From Heliopora coerulea (Eukaryota > Cnidaria > Anthozoa > Scleralcyonacea > Helioporidae): DNA of 64,000 nt. This document shows positions 9,046-19,645 of the stretch, piece after piece. The position numbers and the translations under genes are program-made. Numbering within the stretch: position 1 is the first letter of the stretch; each line of letters starts with the position of its first letter. The stretch spans positions 1-64,000 of the forward strand of contig JASJOG010000455.1 in NCBI GenBank assembly GCA_030142905.1. The letters are read 5' to 3'. The notes beneath the pieces are model-generated. The model saw only the letters and a list, made by a program, of their open reading frames with translations. It was not told the origin of the DNA and did not search any database.

Positions 9046-12000
9046 TAATAAATTAAAGGAATGCTAAATATTTGAATTCCGCCCCGCATATCATGAAGAC
9101 TTAAGAATTTCATAAAATATCATTTTGCTTGTTAAACCTTAGTATTCCACTGACAAGTAATTAACTGAAAATGAAAACCAATACTTCTTTCAGTCACTTC
9201 TCTTGTCTATTCAGAACTTATTTGTAAAGTTCACGCGCGCTTAATTGCGTCGACGAAAACAAGCCACTTCACAACAGGAATCAGAATTCGTCGAATAAGA
9301 TAAGTGCATGCCTAACTTGAAATTTCTAGACGAACTAACCAGATAGGTATCTCGTTTTCCTGTCTCACTTGAAACGGTAAGACTATCCAATAAAATCGAT
9401 TTTTCCTTAGTGTTTTACTTTTCAATTTATATCACTAATATCACGGATTGGCAAACATCTAGCATGGTACTACAATTCAGACATAATACTGGTATGTCTC
9501 GACCTAACACTGGGATGTAAATCCCACAGGAAACACTCCTGTGCCGGATTTATATCAAGAACTTTGTTGAACGCGACCAGTGATGTTGCTTGTAAATTTC
9601 TAGATTTACAACAGTGCCCTGGGTCGCGTTTAGTAACCTTAAACGTTCAATCAGGCATATACAAAGCGTGTTCAAATTTCCTTGAGACGGAAATTTCGAA
9701 CTATAATCTCCTGGTAATCCTTAACTAAATGGCAACTACGATTTAAGTACCTTACCTCAGTGCCAATAAAATCTAATGAAATGAAATGATACTCCAGTTG
9801 AACGTGATCAAAACTTGCAATCTTAACGGATCTTCTTACGTGGCAATAAATTTCTTACACTAGTTTCCTTTCAATATTTTACAATTACGTTGGCTTATTA
9901 AATCTAGGTTGACCAATGGCATGACACATTCCATCTTCCTGATTCATACCTTGATCGGTTGGGTAGGCATTAATTTTCTATTGGCTATTGCCAAGGGTGA
10001 TGCACCCCTCCTCATTTCCTAAACCTAAAATGTGCAATTGTAGATTAAGGGGGGGAGTGAGAGACAAGGTATATACAATTGCATGTATTCTGACCAACTT
10101 ATGATCAGTGGAAACAACCGGTTTTGCTCGGACATTTTACTAAAATTTAGTTCAGCAAAACGAAATGGGAAATTGACAAGAATTGTCGTTATAATATGAC
10201 AGTCAAAGAAATTTCAATTTATCCTTTGGAATATGTAATGAACAAACGGATTTCATTTTGTTTGTAAAAACAAAAAGGATTTACGCGACCAAGTCGACCT
10301 GGTCACTGACGTTTTTACCATGTTGTGACGTCTTCTGTACACCTGTATAAAAACCTGGTTTGAATATATAGACCCCTTGGATTTACTCCCCTGTTGGAGG
10401 AAAAATACTTACAAATAAAAGAATTACATGAATTATTTAATCGGTTGAACGTCCGAACTTTATGGTTGTCCTGCAGATGGGTCGTTTTGCATATGAATGA
10501 AAGTGGTGAACAGAGTTGCAACGAACTAACGGTAGCCGATTTTGTTCGTTGAATGGCAGGTTGTCAGGTCAGGTTAGTGCTTTTGACATAAGATTGGGTA
10601 TCACTGATTCCGGGCGTAATTTTCGAACGCATATGTGATTTTCAACTTTTTGCGTCGCCAAAATAAAAGGAAAAAATTGCACATGTTGCAGCTCAAGCAC
10701 AGGAGACGTGACAGCACAAAAATTGTATACAAGAATAAATTGCAGCAAATGCACGTGTTAGGTCTTTAGCGACAATCTGGCTATGGTCATTGGTACAACC
10801 ACCTTACAAATTACATCTTTTTGTGCATTGGCGATACGACATTTAAGCCAATTAGAAATGAATACAAACCACTTCCAAATTTTTCTTTTTCTTTTTTTTA
10901 TATGTCAATGTCTGTTAGTCAGCTTTTCGGTGCCAAAATTTGTCTCTTCATGTAGCCATCACTGCCAATTTAAGTTAGACATACGTCTAAAAGGCAAACA
11001 TTGGATTCTTGTTTTTCGTGTTGAAGCTTTTCTTTTATAATAAACTTATAAATTTAGGAAAAATGTACATTACCATCGATTATGACTTTCGATAATGGTC
11101 TTGTTTTTAAGAAATATTCCCCCAGGTTTTTTTACATGAATTACGCCTCTGCATGCAGCGTGAAGAGCATTTTGAAAGCAGAGATTAGGAATGGGTTGAG
11201 AAGAGAAACTTCTGAATGGTCACGCTGAAGATGCAGCGAAGATACATTTTAAACTTGACACTAGAAAGTATTTAAGGACTGCTATATAAGTAATCTATCA
11301 GTAGTATTCGCTATGGAAACAACATCACTTATAATAGCGCAATGGCTGAACGATGGAAAAATACAATTAGTCCAAGTTTTCTTCATATACTAGAACAATA
11401 TTAAGAAATATTAAATGTTATACATATTATCCGTATACAAATCAGTCTCATTGTGTTGTGTATTACATTGTCTAAAGACGACACCATTGCCTGACGATGC
11501 AGGAAAGTCTGGTTATTTTTTTGACTCTATGCTTTGAACGCAAGCATTTCCAAAGTAAACAGGGTTAAAGAATTTGTGTATAATTCACAAGGAAAAGGGT
11601 AGCATGTAAATGCACTCGAACTTTTCAAGAGAGCTTTCAAAAGTGAAGAGTTTTATTTATCAAGAAAAAATAGGGAAGGTCGTGAAAGTCAAGTCCTTAC
11701 AATCAGGTAGCTATATTTAGTATGTATTGATATGAAAGAGCATGAATATTTAAATATTATGACTGAACTTAATTGTGTACAAACTGAAACAGCGCAGATT
11801 CACTAGAACACAAAAAACACCAAAAATTGGAGACTTTCACTTTTGTTTTATAGAGATGATCCGCTGTGTGACGTTTCTGAAGGCAACAGAAAGAGAGCGA
11901 GTGGGTGAGAATAAAGTGATGAATGAAAGAGTAATATTTTTTTATTTCGTGTTTGGAATGATGTTTGAGTAAATTTTATATTGCTTCTTAATACTTTGAA

Positions 12001-12490
12001 TAGTTTGATTGAGGAAATTGATATTTTGCCATGCTGTTTCTTATTGTGTCAAAAGTTAAGTGATTACACAAAGGTCTTTGTATTTTTATCGAACAGTTAT
12101 TTTTTCACCCGGTTTCCTGTCACGAAATTTCTCATAATACAATATCGTAGGCACATTGATGGTCTCCTTCCACCCCAAAAATTCGGAGTTGCGAGAACTG
12201 TTTGTGGGGCATTACTGGATGTTTTGGAATTTAGTTGTGTGACAGTGTGCATGTTTTACGTTACAACTTGTGTTGGAGTACGTTCTGACTATGACGGTGA
12301 AAACATATTTATGAGAAAATTTAAACAGAAAATAGTTTCTGGTAATTGGCACATTGCAATTTTTACTGTATGGACGACGATTTCATGTCATCAAATAATT
12401 TCGTCCCGGCTCATGTCCGAGGGCGGCAGAAAACCACTGCGATGAGAGGTTTGATGACGCACTTAGGATATCCTGATCTTGATCTAAAGT
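9046..12490. other. No gene seen; one hairpin at 9571-9629
   Basis: About 3.4 kb of AT-rich spacer. ACGCGACC at 9571-9578 pairs with GGTCGCGT at 9622-9629, with an inner TGTAAAT/ATTTACA pair, giving a compact stem-loop. Open frames at 10315-10521, 10783-11040 and 11775-12445 have no domain, signal or exon-border support. Confidence 0.5.
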
Positions 12491-12494
12491 CTGG

Positions 12495-12680
12495 TCACAC
12501 GAGTAAAGTAAGCGCAGCCACAATTTCAAAAAAGACGATAGGACAGAATAGGTATTCCTGAGAGACATCGATGTTATCACCAACACACGGTATAAACATA
12601 ACCACTTTTGTGCAAGTATAATAACAATACAAAATAGAAAACAGAAGTTCTTTTATCTCTTGCTTGAGCTTTCTTTTCAT
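12495..12680 (-). pseudogene. Weak paralogue of the 4.9-5.1 kb membrane-protein fragment
   Basis: The minus-strand frame starts KRKLKQEIKELLFSILYCYY and contains one hydrophobic stretch. At the DNA level it shares word order with 4954-5100: GTATTCCTGAG, then an AACCA block, ACAATACAAAA-type and GTTCTTT blocks, then CTTTC.TTC. The match is patchy and both copies are degraded. I infer a common ancestor, possibly a GPCR-like gene, but confidence is low. Confidence 0.2.
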
Positions 12681-13084
12681 TTACGTCAGAACACTCGTAA
12701 ATTTTGCTTGTACGTTGCGCTTCTGCATTCATCATGTTGGTGAGCCGAGATTAACGGTTTCGGCAGAGTTCAACCGAAGATAGGTTCAGGTTCGTGTGAT
12801 CATCACTAGTACTGACTAACGGGTATGGGTGATTAGAAATTTCAGTTTATGAAAGTACTTAAGATATCTGTCACCTTCTGTTCCTGTTGTGAACTGTTTG
12901 TTTTCACTGACATGATTAAATCCTTATGAACTTTTAAGTAAGTATGTAAAGTTTATATTTGTACCGAAAAACCCTATCAGATGACAAAGCTGTCCTTGCT
13001 AGTGGTCAAGTCAAGGCCACCGCTCACGGGTCAAGTGTTACTACAGGAGGCTAAGAAACCGAAGTACCAGGAGAAAACCCGCGC

Positions 13085-13220
13085 TGCTTGGCAGATTCAA
13101 ACTGGACAACACTCTACTTTCACCTGACTAACGTAATTTTGATCAGGAAACTGCACGAAACCGGAATTGAAATGTAGTCATAGTGCTGAGAGATATATGC
13201 ACTACAACTGTGCCAACTAG
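13085..13220 (+). pseudogene. Decayed copy of the Cys-rich exon at 32235-32450
   Basis: Read side by side, 13085-13220 and 32235-32365 share long blocks in the same order: TCAAACTGGA.AACACTCTACT, TGAC.AA.GTAA.TTT, TGCACG, AGTCA.AGTG.TGAGAGA, TGCACTA and ACTGTG. Roughly two thirds or more of positions look the same. The open frame is lost here, so this is a dead paralogue or a copied fragment. The sequence upstream (12990-13080) is not obviously shared. Confidence 0.6.
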
Positions 13221-13229
13221 TGCATCTCT

Positions 13230-15216
13230 AACTTGATGAATAAGTGTCGAATTTACATGAAAAGTTACTGTTAGAAGTACAAGTATTAATATTGAATTTC
13301 TTGTCGTTGGAACGTCCTAAGAAAGCAAGTGGTATTTACTAGGAAGTAGTCCTGCTTTTACACAGCAGTTCTCAACAGTTTTACGTCCGAAAGGGAATGA
13401 GGCCAGAGGAGTTGATTTTTCTGATTTCCAGGGGGTCTTGCAAAAATTTTCTAACAGCTTTTTCCGGATAAAGACGTAATCGTGAGCCTTCTGTTTCATT
13501 TTCTTTTTTTGGTTTTATTTTCTCCAAAAAAAGTAAGGCGAGTTTTTATGCTTCTTCATTATCATTCTGCTTTGATGAATCTAAATTATTACCAAAAAAC
13601 AATTTTCATCTCCATATCACCCAAACACCTCTCTTAGTTCAACATACCCAAAGTTTACTTAACCGAGGCCTTTGCTTTTACCTGAAGTCTTCGGTAATTA
13701 ATGGTCGGAAACTCCAAATATTTCAACTATTTGCACAAATTCGAAAATGTCAACACTCATCTATGCCAACCTCCTAAGGTTTTGAAAATTGTTGTTGTAG
13801 CTAAAAAATTCTTATTTTTCAGCTTTTTATGCATTTTAAATTAACATGATACCCTAACTGCTGGGTCGCTATCCCTACCTGCTCTCAAAGAGAAGTGTAA
13901 CTCACGGAATCCTTCTTCAAAAAAGTAAACCAGACTCCGTCAAATAATTTTCCCACGTTGAGTGACTGTGGCGAGGGTGCTATTTTGAGGGCATGGTCAA
14001 AAATGCGATTGGTGGGACATTCTCAGCTGTATTATTCTCGTTATTGCGTTGTGGCTATTACGCTCGAACGGAACTCTTTTGTTCAGTCATTTATATCATG
14101 GAAGTCTTTACATTGTGGCGTTGTATTCAACCGCTTACTTGAAACATGTTCAGACGAAAAGACGGGTAAAGTTCTGTGTACTGATATTAAAAGAGTATTT
14201 AAAAGCCTACTTTTTCCGATTTCAAAAAAGGCCAACATATATTAGCAAACATTTCAACAATCTCAAGCACTTGGCGTTTGTCAAGACAGGTAGTAAAGAT
14301 ATTTACATTGGGAGGTCAACACTAAAAGTACTCAGGAGTGATCACGATTGGTTCTGAAAAAGAAGCATAGAAATATTTAAATATTGGACTTCTATTATGA
14401 TTTTTGGAGATGCAAAATGAATGGCAAAAAATTTCCTTTCCAAGCCCCACTCAGATCGCCACCTGCTTTATCTACTAAGCCCCCTCAAGTTGTCCTGGAG
14501 CTTTATAAATACATAGTCGAGGGCCTATCAGAAACTATTAAACCGCATGGCGACCGACCACTGCACGCACCATAACATTCAGAGGTGTAAGAGGTATCGA
14601 AATGTACGGAGAGGCGATATTTAGGACTGTTACGAACAAAATAAGAACTTTTCCTTTTATTTTTTCAATCATGTATTGGAAGGATTCTATAGCAATCAAG
14701 GCAACAAAAACCAGTCCATATAATGATTAATTTTATTAGATTTTAATAAATAGGAACTTTAGTCGAATCGACTGTGGGGTCTTTAGGAAATGACAACTCT
14801 TCGCTGCGTTGAATTGACTCTCAGGTATGTTGAAAAGCAGGGGTAGTGCTAGAGTGGGTAGAGAGGCTACAGATCTTCCGTTGGAGAACTTTAGCTACCC
14901 TGTCGGGGGAAAACCAACAATTTGTCGCGAAGGTCTCACTGATGATGACACATTATATATTTTTCAAACAATAAGTACTTGTTATTGATTTAGGCAAGAA
15001 AGGTGATAGACTCCTCTTTTCATGTCAAATTCACAGATTAAGTTTTTATAGTCAGCTGTACCGATTATTCTTACTAAAAATAACATGTTTTCATCCTTCA
15101 ATTGAGGGATATATAAATAGGGTTTGGTCTAAGTCTGTCTGGTTTAGCCCCTTTGTCGAAGACGTTAGTCCCTATGTCCAGGAATTGCTGACACCACCCC
15201 AGTTGAAAAGTAAATA
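13230..15216. other. No gene seen
   Basis: AT-rich spacer. Overlapping open frames at 13958-14357 lack any motif and occupy two frames of the same strand, which argues against coding. Confidence 0.5.
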
Positions 15217-15320
15217 TTTAACCCTTTCTCGGCGCGATAAGACTTCTATTATTGGAATCGGGCTAACGCCAGACAATTATACTCATCAAAGGGGGAGCTC
15301 CCGCCCGGAAAGAGTTAAAT
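15217..15320. repeat. Short interspersed fold-back repeat, copy 1
   Basis: Ends TTTAACCCTTTC and GGAAAGAGTTAAAT are inverted repeats. The inside has GATAAGACTTCTATTATTGG and CGCCAGACAATTATACTC. A relative lies at 16089-16191, and related words (CCAGACGACTTTACTCGTCA) occur near 25710 and 60950. Looks like a small MITE family. Confidence 0.65.
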
Positions 15321-16088
15321 AATTAAGATACCAGGATATAAATCACAGTTTATTTGGAAAAATTTGAGCGCAAACGTTTATGTTCTCTTAAGTTCCAAAG
15401 GCTTTTGAGGAAATGAAAGATATCTTAGGCACCATTTTGTATTTTTGGAGGCGCACACTTTAGTCCCTGCTTTCTACGCCAGTAAATTAACGTCACCAAA
15501 TTTCTGATGAAATATTCAATTTTACTCAAAGAACTACGACAAATTCTTCAAATTCAATGTCAAAAATCGCAAACCTCTTCCATTAGAAAAGCTCTACGTC
15601 TGTTTTGATGTGAGCAAAATTCATAATAGACCTTAAAGACCCTTGCAAATTTATAACCTTCCCATTGCACATCGCGCCGGCCTGCAGAGAAGACAGCACT
15701 ACTTCTGCTCCGAAAATATCATTCTTAAGGGACGTCAAGACTGGGGCATGACGAGTGCACGTGGCCTCAAAAAGATTTGCCAAGAAGTATCGTTTACCTT
15801 ACCTAGCTTCAAGTCCTTCCTTGAGAATGGACTTTAAAGAAAAAAAAAAAAAAAAAACTTTTATTTCTGTAACTGAATCCATCTTTCCTTTAAGGTATAT
15901 GTCTACGTCCACAGATCCTAAATACTTTAACCTGGGTTTATCGCGTTTTGATTTAACCAATTCTTCCACTTCAGGGCGTTATTGTACCCTCTTCATTCAG
16001 TAAGTCCCCCCCAGATCTGACATTAACTATTACAATTAGTATTTTCATCTTAATACGTGAAACATAAATTATCCATAATATTTTGCGC

Positions 16089-16191
16089 ATTAACTCTTTC
16101 CTAGCGGGACAAGTCTTCTATTATTTTACTCCGGCTGGCGTAAGACGATTTTGCTCGTCAAGTAACAACTCTCTCCGGGAATGAGTTAAAT
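16089..16191. repeat. Short interspersed fold-back repeat, copy 2
   Basis: Ends TTAACTCTTTCCTAGCGGGA and CCGGGAATGAGTTAAA are inverted repeats. The inside has ACAAGTCTTCTATTATTTTA and GACGATTTTGCTCGTCAAG, matching copy 1 at 15217-15320 in order and spacing. Confidence 0.65.
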
Positions 16192-16199
16192 AAACCAAA

Positions 16200-17360
16200 A
16201 AGAAAAACAATTGCTTAAGGAAACTGAGGTCCAAATTATAAAAGGGAAAAAACTAACTCTGGAGTTCATTATTTTTCAATATTACATAACATACCCAACA
16301 AGATACTAATTAAATGGTCGGACGGATAAGCCTATCCCGACTGTGCTCGTAAAATGCGTAAAATTTGCTCCCTAGAATGCCAAAAAGTTGCTAAACAGAC
16401 CTCGTTCAATATTGATAACATTGACCTCGGCTTGGATAATTCTTCATATCATCCGCAGCCTCATCCAATAACTGTTTAATATCAGTTAAGAAAATAGCTC
16501 GAAACTTGAAGGTTTAAAGAGTTGCTCGCAAATATGGGCGTATATTAAGGAAATTCTTAACGGAACAAAATTTTCTGTTGTTCAAGATCTAGTTGTAAGG
16601 CTCTATACAAATCAGATGTCATGAGAAAAGTAAATATTAAATGCCATCAATTCAGGGCCTTCCGCAACCACAGGAATTAGTCCTCTTGAACAGTGTTTAA
16701 AAATTAAAAAAGATTAACCCCTCCAAAAAAAATCCCAAATAGATCGGAATAGTTTATGTTTCCTTTGTAGGATTACGAAGATGATGACAGATAGCGATGA
16801 AAAAGACTTACCGACCGAGAAAAAGTGACAAGATTATTGGAGCAGAACGCTAAGAAGTTGGAGAAAGTTGTACAAAGACAAGAAAGAAGATTAAAGATTC
16901 ACAAGAACAACAAGTAAGAAATTAAAAGCAACTGAACAAGTCAATCACAACAAGTTATCATATCAATGATATGGTAATAAAGAAGTGCCACAGTAAGGAT
17001 TTAGAGCAAGCTTTGAAATTCCGTCGGTGTCCTCAAATTTCTGTTGTACAAACAGAACCAGTAATTTGCCAAATTAGAGTGAAGTACGGCGGCCAAGACA
17101 GTAGCGTAATTAAGGTAAGGAACAGGGGAAACCTGTACCCTCCTTATTTTACTGCCATGATAAAGTTATTTCATGAAATATTACACAAAATATCTTAGTA
17201 CGCCTCTAATCTGAATCCCGTGCGCCTAAAATGTAAAACAAAACAAATAGGTTTTCTCCCAAAGACAAAATTCTCCGTAGCCATAGTATGAGTCCCAGTT
17301 TGCCTCCCAAAAATATACGTCTGGCCACGCTGGGCAAAGGAGTCATGACAGTGCAATGAA
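16200..17360. other. No gene seen
   Basis: AT-rich. A Lys/Glu-rich run at about 16807-16912 (frame with LTDREKVTRLLEQNAKKLEK) follows an acceptor-like TTTCCTTTGTAG at 16770 but is preceded in frame by two stops, so it is not listed as a gene. Confidence 0.4.
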
Positions 17361-17367
17361 CTGTTAC

Positions 17368-17508
17368 CTCGGTATTGACAAAGAGCCTCCATAAAGTTGA
17401 TCAAGCGAGCGCAATGACCAGGAGCCACTGCCTGGTGAACCACTATCCATCCACCAAATAGAGGCAATCTTTCAAACAAAGTTCTTACAGTCAGTTGTGC
17501 CACCAGAC
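17368..17508 (-). CDS. Possible internal exon, unknown protein
   Basis: The minus strand reads acceptor-like AATATAG, then 141 nt open in one frame, then donor-like CGAG/GTAACAG. Translation includes LTVRTLFERLPLFGGW, IVVHQAVAPGHCARL and INFMEALCQYR, which looks protein-like in composition. I do not recognise a family. The frame remains open to 17195 beyond the proposed donor, so an unspliced or processed copy is an alternative. No neighbouring exon was found. Confidence 0.28.
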
Positions 17509-17514
17509 CTATAT

Positions 17515-18090
17515 TTTTTAAAATTCTTTTTCATGGAGTGGGGATCTACTTAGAAATTGGAACACAAAGCAGGACTGCCAAGAATTCTGATGCTAAGAGT
17601 AAGTTTACTAGTTTAGTTTTGTACGTTATCCTCCCCTGGTACAGATTCGAGGACGTTTAAGATGTTTTGTGGAATATTACAGGCAACAACTTTATCAGCC
17701 AATTTACTTATGAGAGCACAGCTCCCCTAGGTTCGCCCTTGGCCATCCACCTGTGAACAATCAAAAGAGAATCAGTAATATATGTGATTACCATCAGTCA
17801 CCACTGGTGCAAACACTGAAGGACCATGTATATAGGATTAAAAATTAAATAGTAAACAGGATAGGAGGGGAGTGTGATGATATAAGTCATTTATTAACTT
17901 TATTAGATTCAGAAACGTGACGTAACATGTTGCTGTTATTTTCGTATAGACAGGTTAGGGTCGTGACAAGAAGGTAATCCTGAGGAGGAGGTGACCGGGC
18001 AGTACTGGGTACTAAATAAAATAGAAGATAGGGAATTTTGAAAACAGGTGCTGCGGTTTTTCATTTGTCACCTGGTGGTGACACGTCAAC
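17515..18090. other. No gene seen
   Basis: Spacer without an open frame or recognisable repeat. Confidence 0.45.
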
Positions 18091-18094
18091 AGTT

Positions 18095-18240
18095 AAGATT
18101 AGGATTAGGATCAGGGTTAGGATTGGGGTAGGGTAACGTTCAGGATTAGGGTTGAGCTAGGACTAGGACTGACCCTAACCCTAACCCCAATCCTCTCTAT
18201 TACCCTAACCATAATCGTAATCTTAACTCTAACATTCAGA
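18095..18240. repeat. Degenerate telomere-type repeats in both orientations
   Basis: GATTAGGATTAGGATCAGGG, TTAGGATTGGGGTAGGGTAA and GGATTAGGGTTGAG are followed by GACCCTAACCCTAACCCCAA and TTACCCTAACCATAATC. The two halves can pair as an imperfect hairpin (GTTAAGATTAGGATTAGG with the CTAACC/ATCTTAAC part). This is interstitial, not a chromosome end, since unique sequence continues on both sides. Confidence 0.75.
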
Positions 18241-18555
18241 ATAGTCCTGAATCTCAAGACCATTACATGATGTCCATTTATTTTATTGCCTATTTAACGA
18301 TTCATTATACTTACTATATCTCACCTGTCTCTTTTTTCCGCCTTTTCCTTCCTCCCCACGTGACTTACCGAACACTACATCTCTCCTTAACAAAGAAGAA
18401 AATTTAGCTCTAACACAAGAAAAATTTAAAAGACCTAATGGTATTTTTAATGTTCAAAATTCATGAACGATTGTTCGTTTTCTCTTGTACTTCTAAAATC
18501 CGTAGTATTCAGGAGGCATTCGTGCCTTTTGTTGCCTTGTTTCATTTCTCATTCA

Positions 18556-18600
18556 CTGCATGAAAACGCAGATATTCCGATGTCTATACGTCTGAATAGT
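18556..18600. repeat. Left part of a GAATAT-rich MITE split by the Gypsy insertion
   Basis: CTGCATGAAAACG, then ATATTCCGAT, GTCT and TACG, then TCTGAATAGT matches, in reverse complement, the end of the repeat at 32066-32234 (there CTGCATGAAAACGGGAATATTCCGAT...GGTCTGAATA). The repeat continues after the retrotransposon at 22999-23220. Confidence 0.55.
18596..18600. repeat. Gypsy target-site duplication, left copy
   Basis: ATAGT directly before the 5' LTR, repeated at 22999-23003 directly after the 3' LTR. Five bases is usual for Ty3/Gypsy integrases. Confidence 0.85.
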
Positions 18601-18729
18601 TGTAGAGTCCTGAGACTAGTGACGTCACATCACGCCACGATGTCGATTCCGTTGGATGTGTGCGTTGTGATCCTTTAGTGTGTTGCCACTGTATTGTTGT
18701 GTTTGTAAATAAAAGGTTTATACACCACA
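18601..18729 (+). repeat. Gypsy 5' LTR with a consensus CRE site
   Basis: 129 bp, TG...CA ends. Contains TGACGTCA at 18620-18627 (full cAMP/ATF response element palindrome) and AATAAA near 18708 as a possible polyadenylation signal. It differs from the 3' LTR at about four positions. Confidence 0.92.
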
Positions 18730-18733
18730 TTTT

Positions 18734-18751
18734 TGGTGACGAGGAAAACTT
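18734..18751 (+). promoter_or_regulatory. Candidate primer-binding site
   Basis: TGGTGACGAGGAAAACTT begins four bases after the LTR with the TGG that pairs to a tRNA CCA end. The tRNA species cannot be named from this alone. Confidence 0.55.
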
Positions 18752-18827
18752 AAACTTCGGCCAGAGAATAAGACGAAGTGTTCGAGGATAACCGGACTGG
18801 TTGAGACAGGAATTGGTAGAGGAAACC

Positions 18828-19645
18828 ATGCCGACTTTTGGGAAGATAGATGAATACAACGAGAGCGAAGATTGGCGCCATTATGTCGAACGTCTGAACC
18901 CCTTCTTCGAAGCAAATGAAATAACAGACGACGCTAAACAGCGGTCGATATTCCTGGTTAGTGTTGGTGCAAAGACATACAAGCTGATCAGAAGTTTGGT
19001 AGCTCCAGAAGATCCGAAGGAAAAGAGCTACGCAGACATGGCAAAGTTGGTTCAAGAACACTTCAAGCCAAAGCCTTCAGTGATAGTTGAACGTTTCAAA
19101 TTTAACACCCGTGGTCAGCAACAAGGTGAGATCATTTCAGTATTTTTAGCTGAATTAAGACGTCTTTCGGAGAATTGCGAATTTGGGGCGACTTTAGATG
19201 AGATGTTGCGAGATCGTTTAGTTTGCGGGGCGAGTAACAACAAAATTCAACGACGCCTGTTAGCAGCGTCGTTGAATTTGAAAAGAGCCGTGGACTTAGT
19301 TGAATTTGACTTTGAAAAGAGCCGTGGACTTATCCATAGCCATTGAAACATCCGAGAAAGACGAATATACACAATAACAATACCCCCGGCGGAAGCACAG
19401 TGAATAAGTTAGAGAAACAGCTAAAGCACTCCAAAAGGCAAGATACAGGCTGGTCAGTCAAATGTTTTCGGTGTGATGGTAATCACCACCCCAGCGATTG
19501 CCGTTTTAAGGAAGCTAATTGCCACACGTGCGGGAAAATTGGGCACATCTCCAGGGCTTGTCGAAGAGAAGAGAAAGTCTGGGGTAGGGAAACAACATGG
19601 GAAAAAGAAATCAGAGAAACCCACATCCACCCACCATCTTGGTGA
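18828..19645 (+). pseudogene. gag: Gypsy gag (capsid and zinc knuckles), frameshifted
   Basis: ATG at 18828 (MPTFGKIDEYNESEDW) opens a capsid-like domain: WRHYVERLNPFFEANEI, then RSIFLVSVGAKTYKLIRSL, then KPKPSVIVERFKFNTR. The frame stops at 19346. In another frame (19343-19645) are two zinc knuckles, CFRCDGNHHPSDC and CHTCGKIGHISRAC, which bind the packaged RNA in intact elements. The break is partly explained by a 34-bp imperfect tandem duplication: GTTGAATTTG starts at 19271 and again at 19299, both followed by GAAAAGAGCCGTGGACTTA. A second frame change lies between 19335 and 19380. No full Gag can be made. Confidence 0.85.

Noticed and set aside
11775..12445. Frames of 65 and 154 codons rich in Phe, Ile and Leu
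   Set aside because: AT-rich chance ORFs; no signal peptide or regular membrane pattern and no exon borders.
13958..14357. Overlapping 95- and 102-codon frames
   Set aside because: They occupy two frames of the same DNA with no domain or codon pattern to prefer one.
15838..15857. Poly(A) run as the tail of a processed gene
   Set aside because: The preceding frame (15643-15837) has no recognisable protein and no target duplication is visible.
16771..16912. Acceptor-like TTTCCTTTGTAG followed by a Lys/Glu-rich reading frame
   Set aside because: Two stops lie in frame directly after the acceptor, before the protein-like part.
18095..18240. A real telomere or chromosome end
   Set aside because: Only a few degenerate units in both orientations, with ordinary sequence on both sides.
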